64,000 nucleotides of DNA from an uncultured Pseudodesulfovibrio sp. (GCF_963664965.1 NZ_OY761823.1:3614001-3678000); one strand, 5' to 3'; positions 27,879 through 37,482 are shown, numbered from the stretch's first letter. The notes: generated by a model from the sequence alone, not told the origin. Made by a program: numbers and translations.

Positions 27879-29867
27879 ATGCAACGACACTTCCCGAATA
27901 TCTTCAAGCCGCTGACCATCGGCTCCATGGAACTGAAAAACAGGGTCGCGCTGGCTCCCATGGGGACCAGTCTCGGCAACAAGGACGACACGCTTTCCGA
28001 CAGGCTCATATCCTTTTATGCCAGAATAGCCCAAGGCGGGGCAGGGTTGATAACAACCGGCGTCGCTGCGGTTTCCAAAAACGGAACCGTTGGGGTGGGC
28101 ATGAATTCACTCTACGACGACAGCCATATTCCCGGATTCAAGACCCTTGCCGAAGCCGTGCATGCGGCAGGAGCCAAACTGTGCATCCATCTCATGCACG
28201 GCGGGCTGGAAGCGTTCCCGTTCTTCACGAAAAAGAAACGACTCGTTTCGCCATCGGGTGGTATTTTCGGGCCGAATCAGATGCGCTTCAAGGGCATGGA
28301 GCTAAAAAACACCACCATGATTTCCAACGTCATGTCCCACGAAGACATAAAGACTGCGGGCGATGAATTCGCCGCAGCCGCCCTGCGGGCAAAACAGGCC
28401 GGGGCGGACGCCTTGGAACTCAATGGGGCGCAGGGTTTTCTTCTCCAGCAGTTCTATTCTCCCTACTTCAACAAGCGCACCGACGAATACGGTGGAGACT
28501 TCAAAGACAGGATGCGGTTCCCTCTGGAGGTGGTCGAAAAAGTCAGGGCCGCCGTGGGCCGGGAGTTCCCCATCATTTTCCGCATGGTCGCCACCGAAGG
28601 CGAGGGAGGCGGGATAGACGTCGCCGATGCGGTGCAGATCGCGCAGGAACTGGAAAAGGCCGGTGTGGACGGGCTGCACATCACGGCGGGCCGCGGCATT
28701 TCTCCGATGGTCTGGTCCCTGATGATGCCCATTGCCGAAGAAGGCCACACACCGATCAAAGACCATGTGGCCACCATCAAGAACGGGGTCAACATCCCGG
28801 TCATCGGCGTACAGCGGATCGTCGATCCCGAAAGCGCCGAAGAGATTCTGGCGACAGGCAAGGCTGACATGGTTGCGCTGGGCCGAGGCCTGATCGCCGA
28901 CCCGGACTGGGTGAACAAGGCGCAGCAAGGCAAGGCCGACGATATCCGCAAGTGCATCGGATGCCTGCAAGGATGCATCGGCACCCAGATGACCGCCGGG
29001 TACTCCAATTGTCTGCAAAACCCGGAAGCGGGAAGGGAAAACCACTTGCAGATACTCCCAACCGAAAGCCCCAGAAAGGTGCTCGTTGTCGGTGGCGGAC
29101 CAGCCGGACTGGAAGCCGCCCTCATAGCCGGCAAGCGGGGCCATGAAGTCGTCCTGTACGAAAAGGACAACAAACTCGGCGGGCAATGGAATCTCGCCTT
29201 TGTTCCTCCGGGCAAGGAGGACTTCCGATGGGTTATCGATTGGCGCGTCAGTCAGATCGACCAGATGGACAACGTGACCGTAAAAACCGGCTGCGAAGTG
29301 ACGCCGGAAATAATCGACGAAATCGCCCCGGACGTCACGCTGGTCGCGACCGGCAGTGTTCCCGTCCTTCCCGACATTACCGGCATACACAATGACCGGG
29401 TGACGACAGCCCACGCCGTTCTGGGTGGCGAGCCTGTCCATGGAAAGAATATCGCCGTGATCGGGGGCGGGGCAACCGGCTCCGAAACAGCGCACCTCCT
29501 CGCGACCAAAGGGAAACACGTCACCATCGTTGAAGCCCTTCCCGACATCGCCACGGATGAAATGCCGGCAAGAAAGGTGTGGCTGATGCAGGCTCTGGCC
29601 CGAAACAACGTGGCGATTGCAACCGGCGTCGGAGTCAACGAAATCACAGCCGATGGAGAACTGATCGTCACCCGGGACGACATAAGAGAAAGTCTGGGAA
29701 CGTTTGACGCCATAGTCATGGCGACCGGGGTACGCAGCCACGACCCGCTTGAGGCAATGGACGGCAAACTCTCCGGGGAAACGCACGTCATTGGGGATGC
29801 CTACCTCATGCCGACCAACGGTCTTGACGCCCTGCACCACGCCTCTGAACTGGCAAGAACGATTTAG
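27879..29867 (+). CDS. 2,4-dienoyl-CoA reductase-type flavoenzyme (OYE family)
   Basis: This 662-residue protein has the full layout of FadH-like enzymes. Residues 1-350 are the old-yellow-enzyme FMN barrel (LKNRVALAPMGTS, GGDFKDRMRFPLEVV). C359, C362, C366 and C378 bind a 4Fe-4S cluster, with the same spacing as in E. coli 2,4-dienoyl-CoA reductase. The C-terminal half binds FAD (VGGGPAGLEAAL) and NAD(P) (VIGGGATGSETAH). It transfers hydride through FAD, Fe-S and FMN to an enoyl or enone substrate. Context next to a HgdC-type activase hints at a CoA thioester substrate, but this is not proven by sequence. Confidence 0.9.
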   Translation: MQRHFPNIFKPLTIGSMELKNRVALAPMGTSLGNKDDTLSDRLISFYARIAQGGAGLITTGVAAVSKNGTVGVGMNSLYDDSHIPGFKTLAEAVHAAGAKLCIHLMHGGLEAFPFFTKKKRLVSPSGGIFGPNQMRFKGMELKNTTMISNVMSHEDIKTAGDEFAAAALRAKQAGADALELNGAQGFLLQQFYSPYFNKRTDEYGGDFKDRMRFPLEVVEKVRAAVGREFPIIFRMVATEGEGGGIDVADAVQIAQELEKAGVDGLHITAGRGISPMVWSLMMPIAEEGHTPIKDHVATIKNGVNIPVIGVQRIVDPESAEEILATGKADMVALGRGLIADPDWVNKAQQGKADDIRKCIGCLQGCIGTQMTAGYSNCLQNPEAGRENHLQILPTESPRKVLVVGGGPAGLEAALIAGKRGHEVVLYEKDNKLGGQWNLAFVPPGKEDFRWVIDWRVSQIDQMDNVTVKTGCEVTPEIIDEIAPDVTLVATGSVPVLPDITGIHNDRVTTAHAVLGGEPVHGKNIAVIGGGATGSETAHLLATKGKHVTIVEALPDIATDEMPARKVWLMQALARNNVAIATGVGVNEITADGELIVTRDDIRESLGTFDAIVMATGVRSHDPLEAMDGKLSGETHVIGDAYLMPTNGLDALHHASELARTI

Positions 29868-29890
29868 GCCATATCCACTCCTTCATGACT

Positions 29891-29951
29891 GGGGAGTCCC
29901 GTTCTCATGACTGTGACGGGATTCCCCTTCCGAGGGGGCTGAATGCCCCTT
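29891..29951 (+). terminator. Double hairpin after flavoenzyme gene
   Basis: Two hairpins follow the flavoenzyme stop: GGGGAGTCCCGT pairs with ACGGGATTCCCC (29891-29927), then AGGGGGC pairs with GCCCCTT (29933-29951). No long T run follows, so termination strength is uncertain. The stretch separates the first half of the MarR regulon from its third promoter. Confidence 0.5.
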
Positions 29952-29975
29952 CAATAAACGAATTTTGCGAACACA

Positions 29976-29994
29976 CAGTTAAGCACCTAAACCA
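29976..29994. promoter_or_regulatory. Operator repeat before giant activase
   Basis: CAGTTAA-GCACC-TAAACCA is the fourth copy of the putative MarR operator, with the right arm perfect. It lies 58 bp before the activase ATG, which therefore probably has its own MarR-controlled promoter. Confidence 0.65.
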
Positions 29995-30051
29995 TATCAA
30001 TCCAATTCATGGAAAGCCCGCAGCACGAACGCCGCGGGGAGGACGAAAACA

Positions 30052-33000
30052 ATGTACAGCTTCGGAATAGACATCGGCTACTCAGCCATCAAAACGGCAA
30101 TCCTTGATTCCAACAAGAGGATCATTCATTCGGAATACGCCCTTCATCGGGGAAACGTTTCCGAGACACTGAAAAAAATGATTGGGCAAACAATCGAACG
30201 GCCTGATGCGGACCGGATTGTTCATGGAGCCGTCACCGGAAGCGGCAACGCATTTCTTACGGACAAGGGAGAGGTTTCCCCGGTCAACGAAGTGGCGGCC
30301 ATTGTCGAAGGAGCCCTTCTCCTCGACAAGGACTGCGCTTCCATCATCGAGATGGGCGGCCAGACCGCGAAATTCATCACCGGCTTCACCGCAGACGATA
30401 AGACCCGCGTGGAAGTATCAATGACATCCAACTGCTCATCGGGCACGGGATCATTCCTTGAGGAACAGGTGTCGCGGCTGGGAATGGACATTGAAGACTA
30501 TTCTGCTCACGCCGCAAAGGCGACTTCCATCCCCCGCATCGCCGGACGATGCAGTGTGTTTGCCAAGACGGACATCACGCACCATCAGCAGGAAGGCGTG
30601 CCAAGAGAGGATATTCTCGCCGGACTGGCCCATGCGGTGGTCAAGAACTACAGAAGTGCAGTCATGCGCCGATTGCCCAAGACAACGCCCATGCTCTTTG
30701 TGGGTGGCGTCTGCCGCAACAGCGCGATCACGGAAGCCATGTCCTCGGTGCTCAAACTCGGACCGGACGAACTGCGTACCAGCGAGCATTCCGGCATGGC
30801 CGGGGCCATCGGGGCAGCCGTACTGGCCGCACAGGAGCAGCTTACCATAAACATCCGGGAAACTGCGGGAGCGCTGGCCGATACTCCTTCCCGCCACATT
30901 CACATGCACGAAGACCTGAACCTCAAGCCGCTGGCGGGCCTCGGCATGGACGACGGCAAGGGCAAACACATCACCCAGATGTTGCCGGACTCCCTTCCGG
31001 TCGACTGCTGGCTGGGCATTGACGTCGGTTCCACCAGCACCAATCTCGTTCTCATTGACGATCAGGACAGAATCCTCGGCTACCGCTATCTGAGAACGGC
31101 AGGAGCCCCTGTCCGGGCAGTATGCAAGGGGCTTGCGGAACTGCACGAGGAATTCGGCGACAGAATCAGAGTCGCGGGATCCGCAACGACCGGGTCCGGC
31201 AGATACATGACCGGCCGTCTGGTGGGAGCTGACCTTGTCCGTGACGAAATCACGGCTCAGGCCCGTGCTGCCGTGGCCATCGATCCTTCGGTGGACACCA
31301 TCTTCGAAATCGGCGGACAGGATTCCAAATTCATCGCCATTGAAGACGGCGTGGTCGCGGATTTCCAAATGAACAAAATCTGCGCGGCCGGAACCGGCTC
31401 CTTCATCGAGGAGCAAACCAAGAAGCTAGGCGTGCCTCTGGAGGAGATCGGTCCCACCGCGCTCTCGGCAACGAATCCCACAAGTCTGGGAGAACGCTGC
31501 ACCGTTTTCATGGAAAGCAGCATCGCCGCCCATCTGGGTCAGGGAACCAACATCGCCGATCTCGCTGCCGGACTGTGCTACTCCATCGTCAAGAACTACA
31601 CGAACAGGGTCGTCGGACAGAAACGCATCGGCCACAAGATATTCCTGCAAGGCGGCGTGGCGCACAATCAGGGTGTGGTCAACGCCTTCCGCGCAGTCAC
31701 AGGCAGGGACGTCACCGTACCGCCGTTCTTCAGCGTCACAGGGGCATACGGAGCCGCCATGCTGGCCCGTGAAAAAATGCAGACCGAAGGCTTGACGACC
31801 ACGGAATTCAAGGGCTTCGCCCCCACACCGCCGGACGAGACGCGAACAATGCCCACTTCCGACAAAGCCACAAGCTCCGACTTCAACCGGAAGGTTCAGG
31901 AGTTCATTTTCGAAGGGTACGATGACACAATGGACCCGAACAGGAAGACCGTGGGCATCCCCCGCGCCCTGTTCACCTACGGCATGTTCCCGATGTTCTA
32001 CCCCTTCTTCAAGGAACTGGGCTTCAACGTGAAGCTCTCCGCCCCGACCTCGGAAGAGACGATACGGATGTCACAGGAATTTTCCCTGGACGAGACGTGC
32101 TATCCGGTCAAACTCATCAACGGCCACGCTGCCGAGCTGGTGAAAAAGGGAGTGGACTATCTGTTCTTCCCCGACCTCTACACCGTGTTCCATCCCGGTT
32201 CGGAATCGCGGCAGGACTATGGCTGCGCGTACATGCAGCTGGCCTTCAAGATCATCAACAAGGCCATGGACCTTGAGAACAAGGGCATCAAACTGCTGGC
32301 ACCGACCATTGCCTTCAATCAGGGGCGGGAGTTCATGCAGGGCGTGTTCATGAAAATGGGCCGCGAACTGGGCAAGACCGAACAGGAAACCGGCATGGCC
32401 CTGCAAAAGGCCATGGGGTCGTTCAAGGCATTCGAGGACAAGCTCGAACAGCGAGGCAAGGAAACCCTCGCCAATCTTGATCCCGACAAAAAGACCTTTG
32501 TGCTCATTTCAAAGATATACGGCGTAGCAGACCCCGTCCTGAATCTGGGTATTCCGGACAAACTCGCGGCAATGGGATACCAGACCCTGCCGTTCTACGA
32601 CATGCCCGAAGTGGACATCTTCAATCAGCACCCGAACATGTACTGGCCCTTTGGGCAGCACATTCTCGAAGCCGCAAAGCTGGTCTCCAAGCATCCGAAC
32701 CTCTATGCGGTATTCCTCACACACCACGGATGCGGGCCGGACACGGTGACAGCCCACTACTTCAAGGAAATCATGGGCGACAAGCCCTATCTGACCATTG
32801 AAGTGGACGAGCACTCTTCCGGCGTCGGCGTTATCACCCGGGTGGAAGCCTTTGTGAACAGCCTTGGCAAACGCCCCGTCATGCAGGCCGGACCTCTTGA
32901 AACATATACGGAGCTTCCTCCCGAAAAGCCCGTGAACATTGACGCCGAACCTCCCCGTGCTGCAACAGGGAAACTCGTCGTGCCATGCATGCAGCCTTAC

Positions 33001-34044
33001 TCACGACTGGCCTGCAAAGCCATGGAAGCGGAAGGGATAGATGCTGTCGAGGCCAACGCAACGACCGCCGCGTCGATCGATCTCGGCAGAAACCATACCG
33101 TCACCAATGAGTACTACTCTCTGGCCGTCCTGCTGGGAGACCTGCTGCACACCCTGAAAGGGATGAACGGTTCAGGCGAGAAAGTGAAACTGCTGCTCCC
33201 GCAGAACGAAGGGGCGGAGGTCGACGGGCAGTACCCGCGGTTCATTCGCGCCAAGCTGGACCAGAACGGATTGGAAAACGTCGGAATCGCCGCTCCCTAC
33301 ATGGAAGACCTGCTCACCCTGAACGAAGAGCACGCCAGGACCCTGTTCCTGTGCCTGCTGGCTGGTGACCTCATTCTGCTCGCTCCCGGCGATAAGCGGC
33401 AGATGCTTCAGGAAACCATCGAAGAAATGATTGCAAGCAAATCGCTGACGCCGGGATTTCTCGCTTCCGTAGCCAGACACGTCAGGACGTGGACACAGGG
33501 GCAGCACAACGGAAAGACCGTCTTCGCCCTTGGGGAACCGATGACACTCTACAACGACATCCTGAACGACAACACGTTCAAGACGCTTGAGGCCGAAGGG
33601 CACCGCGTCATCTATGCCCCTCTCAGCGAATACATGTGGAGTTTCTGGCATGACTTCGCCCCTGAAACCAACGGCAGCAAGGCTCCCAAGCAGCGTCTGC
33701 TGGATGAATTCCAGAACACCATTCGCTCCATTGCGGCGATCCTCGAAGACCAAAGCCACTTCGAGCCGGACCTGAAACAACTCATGGCAAAGGCGGACGA
33801 AACCATAGGCTACTACGCAGGAGCCTTCGGACGGTATCGAAGCGTCAAACCCCTCGGCTCCATGGCGGAAGCAAACGGCATCATCTCGGTCACCTCGATG
33901 TACGAAAACACGGGAATCTCCCTTGAGATTCTGCAAAAACGACGCAACGGAGACGGCACCCTGCCGATGCTGACACTGACCTTTGACGGCAACAGAAACA
34001 AGGCGGACGAAACAAAAGTCGAGTCATTCCTCTTTTACATCTGA
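30052..34044 (+). CDS. Giant acyl-CoA dehydratase activase, BadF/HgdC tandem type
   Basis: The 1330-residue protein contains two ASKHA ATPase domains of the BadF/BadG/HgdC type, at about 1-265 (FGIDIGYSAIKTAI) and 320-600 (LGIDVGSTSTNLVL). Each keeps the two cluster cysteines, C128/C167 and C444/C483, both 39 apart, so one chain could mimic the HgdC homodimer that holds one 4Fe-4S cluster between subunits. From about 640 comes a DUF2229-type region (TVGIPRALFTYGMFP, DETCYPVKL) related to the dehydratase-type electron acceptor. Such proteins spend ATP to push electrons to very low potential. No separate 2-hydroxyacyl-CoA dehydratase gene is present here, so the target may be built in or distant. 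The SD is GGGGAGG. Confidence 0.9.
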   Translation: MYSFGIDIGYSAIKTAILDSNKRIIHSEYALHRGNVSETLKKMIGQTIERPDADRIVHGAVTGSGNAFLTDKGEVSPVNEVAAIVEGALLLDKDCASIIEMGGQTAKFITGFTADDKTRVEVSMTSNCSSGTGSFLEEQVSRLGMDIEDYSAHAAKATSIPRIAGRCSVFAKTDITHHQQEGVPREDILAGLAHAVVKNYRSAVMRRLPKTTPMLFVGGVCRNSAITEAMSSVLKLGPDELRTSEHSGMAGAIGAAVLAAQEQLTINIRETAGALADTPSRHIHMHEDLNLKPLAGLGMDDGKGKHITQMLPDSLPVDCWLGIDVGSTSTNLVLIDDQDRILGYRYLRTAGAPVRAVCKGLAELHEEFGDRIRVAGSATTGSGRYMTGRLVGADLVRDEITAQARAAVAIDPSVDTIFEIGGQDSKFIAIEDGVVADFQMNKICAAGTGSFIEEQTKKLGVPLEEIGPTALSATNPTSLGERCTVFMESSIAAHLGQGTNIADLAAGLCYSIVKNYTNRVVGQKRIGHKIFLQGGVAHNQGVVNAFRAVTGRDVTVPPFFSVTGAYGAAMLAREKMQTEGLTTTEFKGFAPTPPDETRTMPTSDKATSSDFNRKVQEFIFEGYDDTMDPNRKTVGIPRALFTYGMFPMFYPFFKELGFNVKLSAPTSEETIRMSQEFSLDETCYPVKLINGHAAELVKKGVDYLFFPDLYTVFHPGSESRQDYGCAYMQLAFKIINKAMDLENKGIKLLAPTIAFNQGREFMQGVFMKMGRELGKTEQETGMALQKAMGSFKAFEDKLEQRGKETLANLDPDKKTFVLISKIYGVADPVLNLGIPDKLAAMGYQTLPFYDMPEVDIFNQHPNMYWPFGQHILEAAKLVSKHPNLYAVFLTHHGCGPDTVTAHYFKEIMGDKPYLTIEVDEHSSGVGVITRVEAFVNSLGKRPVMQAGPLETYTELPPEKPVNIDAEPPRAATGKLVVPCMQPYSRLACKAMEAEGIDAVEANATTAASIDLGRNHTVTNEYYSLAVLLGDLLHTLKGMNGSGEKVKLLLPQNEGAEVDGQYPRFIRAKLDQNGLENVGIAAPYMEDLLTLNEEHARTLFLCLLAGDLILLAPGDKRQMLQETIEEMIASKSLTPGFLASVARHVRTWTQGQHNGKTVFALGEPMTLYNDILNDNTFKTLEAEGHRVIYAPLSEYMWSFWHDFAPETNGSKAPKQRLLDEFQNTIRSIAAILEDQSHFEPDLKQLMAKADETIGYYAGAFGRYRSVKPLGSMAEANGIISVTSMYENTGISLEILQKRRNGDGTLPMLTLTFDGNRNKADETKVESFLFYI

Positions 34045-34067
34045 GGGCAACCCCCAAGGAGGACCCA

Positions 34068-34583
34068 ATGCACACCACCATGCACAAGAAAACCAGTCGT
34101 CCACGGGAGCTGACTCCCCAGGCAAAGATCATGCGGACCCTGCAAAAACAGGGGCTCAAACTGACCCGTCAGCGGAAGGTTATTCTGGAGGTTTTTCTGG
34201 ACATGGACGGGCACCCGTCACCGGAGGAAATCCATCGTGAAATCCACCGTCAGGGGCACAATCTGGGCATCTCCACGGTCTACCGGACACTGAAGGTACT
34301 CGTTGAAACCGGCGTTGTACGCAAACTCGAGTTCGGCGATGGACAGGGCCGGTACGAGCAACGTGACGAAAGGACGCAGCATCTGCATCTGGTCTGCAAA
34401 CAATGCGGACAGACGTTCGAAGTACCGACAATCGCGGTGGACTGGCTGTTCGAGGAACTGGCTGAAAACCATGCGTTCGCCCTGCACAGCCACACGGCAT
34501 ACCTCTACGGACTCTGCGACGCATGCATCGCGGAATCCTCAGAAAACAGAGACAATCATGAAGAAGAAAGGATAACCCCATGA
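34068..34583 (+). CDS. Fur-family transcriptional regulator
   Basis: The start follows AAGGAGG. The 171-residue protein has an N-terminal winged helix (LKLTRQRKVILEVFLDMDGHPSPEEI, with STVYRTLKVLVETGVV as recognition segment) and a C-terminal metal-binding dimer domain. HLHLVCKQCG and CDAC form the structural Zn site, and H-x-H plus downstream Glu/His residues could bind the regulatory metal. Sequence alone does not tell Fur from PerR or Zur. It lies 23 bp after the activase and its stop overlaps the next gene as ATGA, so its level is tied to the redox cluster. Confidence 0.9.
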   Translation: MHTTMHKKTSRPRELTPQAKIMRTLQKQGLKLTRQRKVILEVFLDMDGHPSPEEIHREIHRQGHNLGISTVYRTLKVLVETGVVRKLEFGDGQGRYEQRDERTQHLHLVCKQCGQTFEVPTIAVDWLFEELAENHAFALHSHTAYLYGLCDACIAESSENRDNHEEERITP

Positions 34584-35179
34584 ATCACCAGCGTCACCGG
34601 CAATGCAGGGGGACGACCCCTGTCCGCAAAGGGTACGGCCCCACCAGCTTCTGGCTTCAGGATCCGAAAGCGGTCTTCGACCATCTGGCCCTGCAAGAAG
34701 GCACGGTCTTCGTGGACGCAGGGTGCGGCGCAGGGGAATACTCCCTGTTCGCCGCAGGCCTGCTGGGGGAAAAAGGGCGCGTCATCGCTCTGGACACGGT
34801 CAAGACGTCAATCGAACAACTAAACGTCCTTGCCCTTGAGGAGGGCAAGACAAACGTAACGGGCCACGTATGCGACATCACGGCCCCGCTCCCTCTGGAA
34901 ACGGGCAGCGTGGATGTGCTCATGCTGAGCACCGTGCTGCACATAAAAAGCGTACGCGATCAGGCGGAAAGCATGTTCTCCGAATTCAGGAGAGCGCTGC
35001 GCCCGGACGGGATGCTGGCCGTACTGGAATGCAAAAAGGAAGAAGCCAATTTCGGCCCGCCCCTTCATTCCCGGCTGTCAGCAGAAGATGTCGAGGCGCT
35101 GGCCGCGCCCTGCGGCTTCGAAAAACACTCCGAACTGCTTCTGGAACACACCTATCTGGCATGCTTTCAACCTCGATAA
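34580..35179 (+). CDS. Class I SAM-dependent methyltransferase
   Basis: This 199-residue protein has motif I VFVDAGCGAGEYSL, the acidic residue ending beta 2 in VIALDTVKTS, and a UbiE/ArsM-like VDVLMLSTVLHI segment. It is coupled to the Fur-family gene through ATGA and is the last gene before a strong bidirectional terminator. The substrate is not visible; UbiE-like quinone, metal(loid) or small-molecule methylation are all possible. Residues 1-20 are basic and may be a linker. Confidence 0.82.
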   Translation: MNHQRHRQCRGTTPVRKGYGPTSFWLQDPKAVFDHLALQEGTVFVDAGCGAGEYSLFAAGLLGEKGRVIALDTVKTSIEQLNVLALEEGKTNVTGHVCDITAPLPLETGSVDVLMLSTVLHIKSVRDQAESMFSEFRRALRPDGMLAVLECKKEEANFGPPLHSRLSAEDVEALAAPCGFEKHSELLLEHTYLACFQPR

Positions 35180-35200
35180 TCAACACCATGCAGCGACCAT

Positions 35201-35236
35201 AAAAAAGGACTCCCGAATCACCGGGAGTCCTTTTTT
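35201..35236. terminator. Bidirectional terminator
   Basis: GGACTCCCG (35207-35215) pairs with CGGGAGTCC (35222-35230), flanked by six A and six T. It serves the plus-strand redox cluster and the minus-strand methyltransferase that face each other here. Confidence 0.9.
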
Positions 35237-35256
35237 CATACTCTAAAATATACGTC

Positions 35257-35898
35257 TCAAACCTTTCGTACAACACACGCTCGGTACTCCATCTCCCGCC
35301 TCCCGATAGAAGCGGAAGTAAAGCGCAGGGAACGGACAGGCTCGAAACCGCAACGTTCACCCAACCGGTTCAGGGAAGACGGAGAATGGAAATGAAAGGT
35401 GACACCGGGACGACAGGTACGGCCATGAAACGGACGCTCGCCGGAATCCCCGTCATCCTGATGTGCGACCACGAAAGCGAAAACGCCTCCCTTTTTCATA
35501 ATGCGGGACACCTCGGAAAAAATCACGTCCAGATCGCTGAAAAGATGCATGACTCCGGTGCATACGGCGTGGTGAACCGATTCATCGGCAAACGGGTACG
35601 GCGAAACAGACACATCGTGTTCCGCCAATTCGGACGCAAAAGACTTCTGCCGGCAAATCCCGAGCATCTCGCTTGAAAAATCCATTCCTTTCACACGAAG
35701 CCCTGCCTTGTGAAACAGGACAGAGGCCAACCCCGTTCCGATCCCCACATCAAGGATGGTCTCCCCCGGGGCAGTGTCCCTATACGCCAGTCCGAAAACA
35801 ATCTCCGGGTCCAGCCAGTTGGCCTTCTGCGATTTCATGTCATACTGCTGCACATGGTCGCCGGTAAAAGCCCTTCTGACCTTTGTATTAGTTGTCAT
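35257..35898 (-). CDS. SAM-dependent methyltransferase
   Basis: This 213-residue class I methyltransferase shows motif I ILDVGIGTGLASVLF, the acidic end of beta 2 in VKGMDFSSEML, and motif post-I VHHAVCTGVMHLF. It overlaps the end of the siderophore-transporter-like gene by 11 bp, so it is its downstream operon partner. A link to siderophore or metal metabolism follows only from this position. It is not a close copy of the methyltransferase on the other side of the terminator. Confidence 0.82.
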   Translation of the reverse strand: MTTNTKVRRAFTGDHVQQYDMKSQKANWLDPEIVFGLAYRDTAPGETILDVGIGTGLASVLFHKAGLRVKGMDFSSEMLGICRQKSFASELAEHDVSVSPYPFADESVHHAVCTGVMHLFSDLDVIFSEVSRIMKKGGVFAFVVAHQDDGDSGERPFHGRTCRPGVTFHFHSPSSLNRLGERCGFEPVRSLRFTSASIGRREMEYRACVVRKV

Positions 35899-37231
35899 TG
35901 TTCACCTCTTCGCAAACAGGCAGCATGCCGCCCTTTGATTTGGAAATACCGGCAACCACGGCTTCGGGGCCGACGCTTCGATTCACGATGTTCCGCGAAA
36001 ACCGCAGAGAGGCCTCCGCAACGAAAAACCCCAAAACCATGCAACCGGCCAGCAGGGTGTAAAGGAAGGCAAACCCGCTGTTGTCGCCCAGTTTCCCGAT
36101 AAATGGAGCCATGGCCAGAGGGAATATGATGTACAGACTGCTCAGGACCGCAAACCCCGTTCCGGCGTTAGGGCCTGCACAGGCACGCATCATGAGAGTG
36201 AAACCCCAGACCTGAATACCGCCCATGAGAATGCTGTCCATCGACAAGGCAACGGCAGCCATCCACAGGGAGATACCGCCCTGCTGCGCCCAGTAGACCG
36301 AAGACACTGCAAGCGTGATGGAAAGCAGGCAGAAGCACCGCATGAACAAATCCCGTCCGGCCCGGTGCAGCAGCCAACCGCTCAGGATGGTCCCGGCCAG
36401 ACCAGCCGGATAACCGTAGTGCATGAGCAGCCGCCCGATAGTCTTGGAGTCCAGCCCCAAATCCACGAACATCGGTGCCCGCATCTGAAATCCGCAAAAG
36501 GCAAAGGCCGTCGGGGCGATCAGCACCGGCAACAGCCAAAGAATGTCTTTTCGGCGAAGAAAAGCCACCACCCCCGCCTTTTCAATCCCTCCGAAGGAAA
36601 CAGCCCTGACGGGTTTCATTTCCCTATGCAGCAGCACAGGAAGGCTGAGCAGGAAAACCACCGCGGCAAGCGTCAGGCACAGGAACTGCCACCCCATGGA
36701 CGAGTGCAGAAACAGCATCAGACCGCCACCGAAAATCATGCCCACATACCGCGCACCGGCCTGCACCGAATTCCCCCACCGCCTCTCGGACGGCTTCAGG
36801 ATGTCAGTGGCATAGCCATCCACGGCAATGTCATTAGTGGCCATCACGATATTGAGCAGCATCAACACCGCATACATGGCTCCGTAATGCGTCTCCGGAG
36901 GTGTCTGCGATGCGACCAGCAACAGGCCGGCCCCCACCCATTGCAAAGGAAATATCCATGATCGACGTCGCCCCAACGCCGGGAAATAGGTCTTGTCCAC
37001 CCATGACGCATAAATGAACTTGAACGCCCACGGCAGATGCAAAATGAACAGCCCGCCGATGCCTTCAAGCGACATCCGGCTCTCACGCATGATGACGGGA
37101 AGACTCCCGAATACATAGCCAAGCGGAATAGCTTGGCACAAATACATGGAGGCCAGCAAAAACATTTTCTTCGCAGTCGAGTCTCCCCGACCATCACAAA
37201 CCGGCATTGATTTCATCGCCTGCTCCTTCAC
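35888..37231 (-). CDS. RhtX/FptX-like MFS transporter
   Basis: The 447-residue protein has about 12 membrane spans and belongs to the PAT branch of the major facilitator family: YLCQAIPLGYVFGSLP, FKFIYASWVDKTYFPALGRRRSW and NDIAVDGYATDILKPSERRWGN match RhtX/FptX-type siderophore importers and AmpG relatives. The gene stands next to an AraC regulator of PchR type, the classical partner of FptX, which favours iron-siderophore uptake across the inner membrane. No TonB receptor or siderophore synthesis gene is in the window. The ATG at 37231 may be followed by a better start at MKSMP. Confidence 0.82.
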   Translation of the reverse strand: MKEQAMKSMPVCDGRGDSTAKKMFLLASMYLCQAIPLGYVFGSLPVIMRESRMSLEGIGGLFILHLPWAFKFIYASWVDKTYFPALGRRRSWIFPLQWVGAGLLLVASQTPPETHYGAMYAVLMLLNIVMATNDIAVDGYATDILKPSERRWGNSVQAGARYVGMIFGGGLMLFLHSSMGWQFLCLTLAAVVFLLSLPVLLHREMKPVRAVSFGGIEKAGVVAFLRRKDILWLLPVLIAPTAFAFCGFQMRAPMFVDLGLDSKTIGRLLMHYGYPAGLAGTILSGWLLHRAGRDLFMRCFCLLSITLAVSSVYWAQQGGISLWMAAVALSMDSILMGGIQVWGFTLMMRACAGPNAGTGFAVLSSLYIIFPLAMAPFIGKLGDNSGFAFLYTLLAGCMVLGFFVAEASLRFSRNIVNRSVGPEAVVAGISKSKGGMLPVCEEVNNDN

Positions 37232-37412
37232 GCATCGTCGAAAACAAAAAACTCCCGAATCCGGAATTGAATTCGTTCGACAGGCCGCCTTTCATCCGCA
37301 CCGGACAGCGCACCGCATTTCTCGACATTCTGATGAAGATGCAATCTATGATTCACGGCAAAAACTTTCTGCCCCCGCAGCAGATAATTTTGCCCTTGAA
37401 GTGAAAATCAGC

Positions 37413-37442
37413 CAAAAAAAACAGGCATGGTTGCATGCCTGT
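37413..37442 (-). terminator. Terminator of AraC-family gene
   Basis: On the minus strand ACAGGCATG-CAAC-CATGCCTGT is followed by eight T. The stem is perfect over 9 bp. It lies 41 bp after the AraC stop, so the transporter gene that follows must have its own promoter in 37232-37412. Confidence 0.9.
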
Positions 37443-37482
37443 CAACAGTCGTTCCCGGGATCGAAAACCAAACGGATTTCAA

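Noticed and set aside
28302-29840. A 512-codon open frame on the minus strand
   Set aside because: It is fully antisense to the flavoenzyme gene, whose FMN, Fe-S and FAD motifs are all intact.
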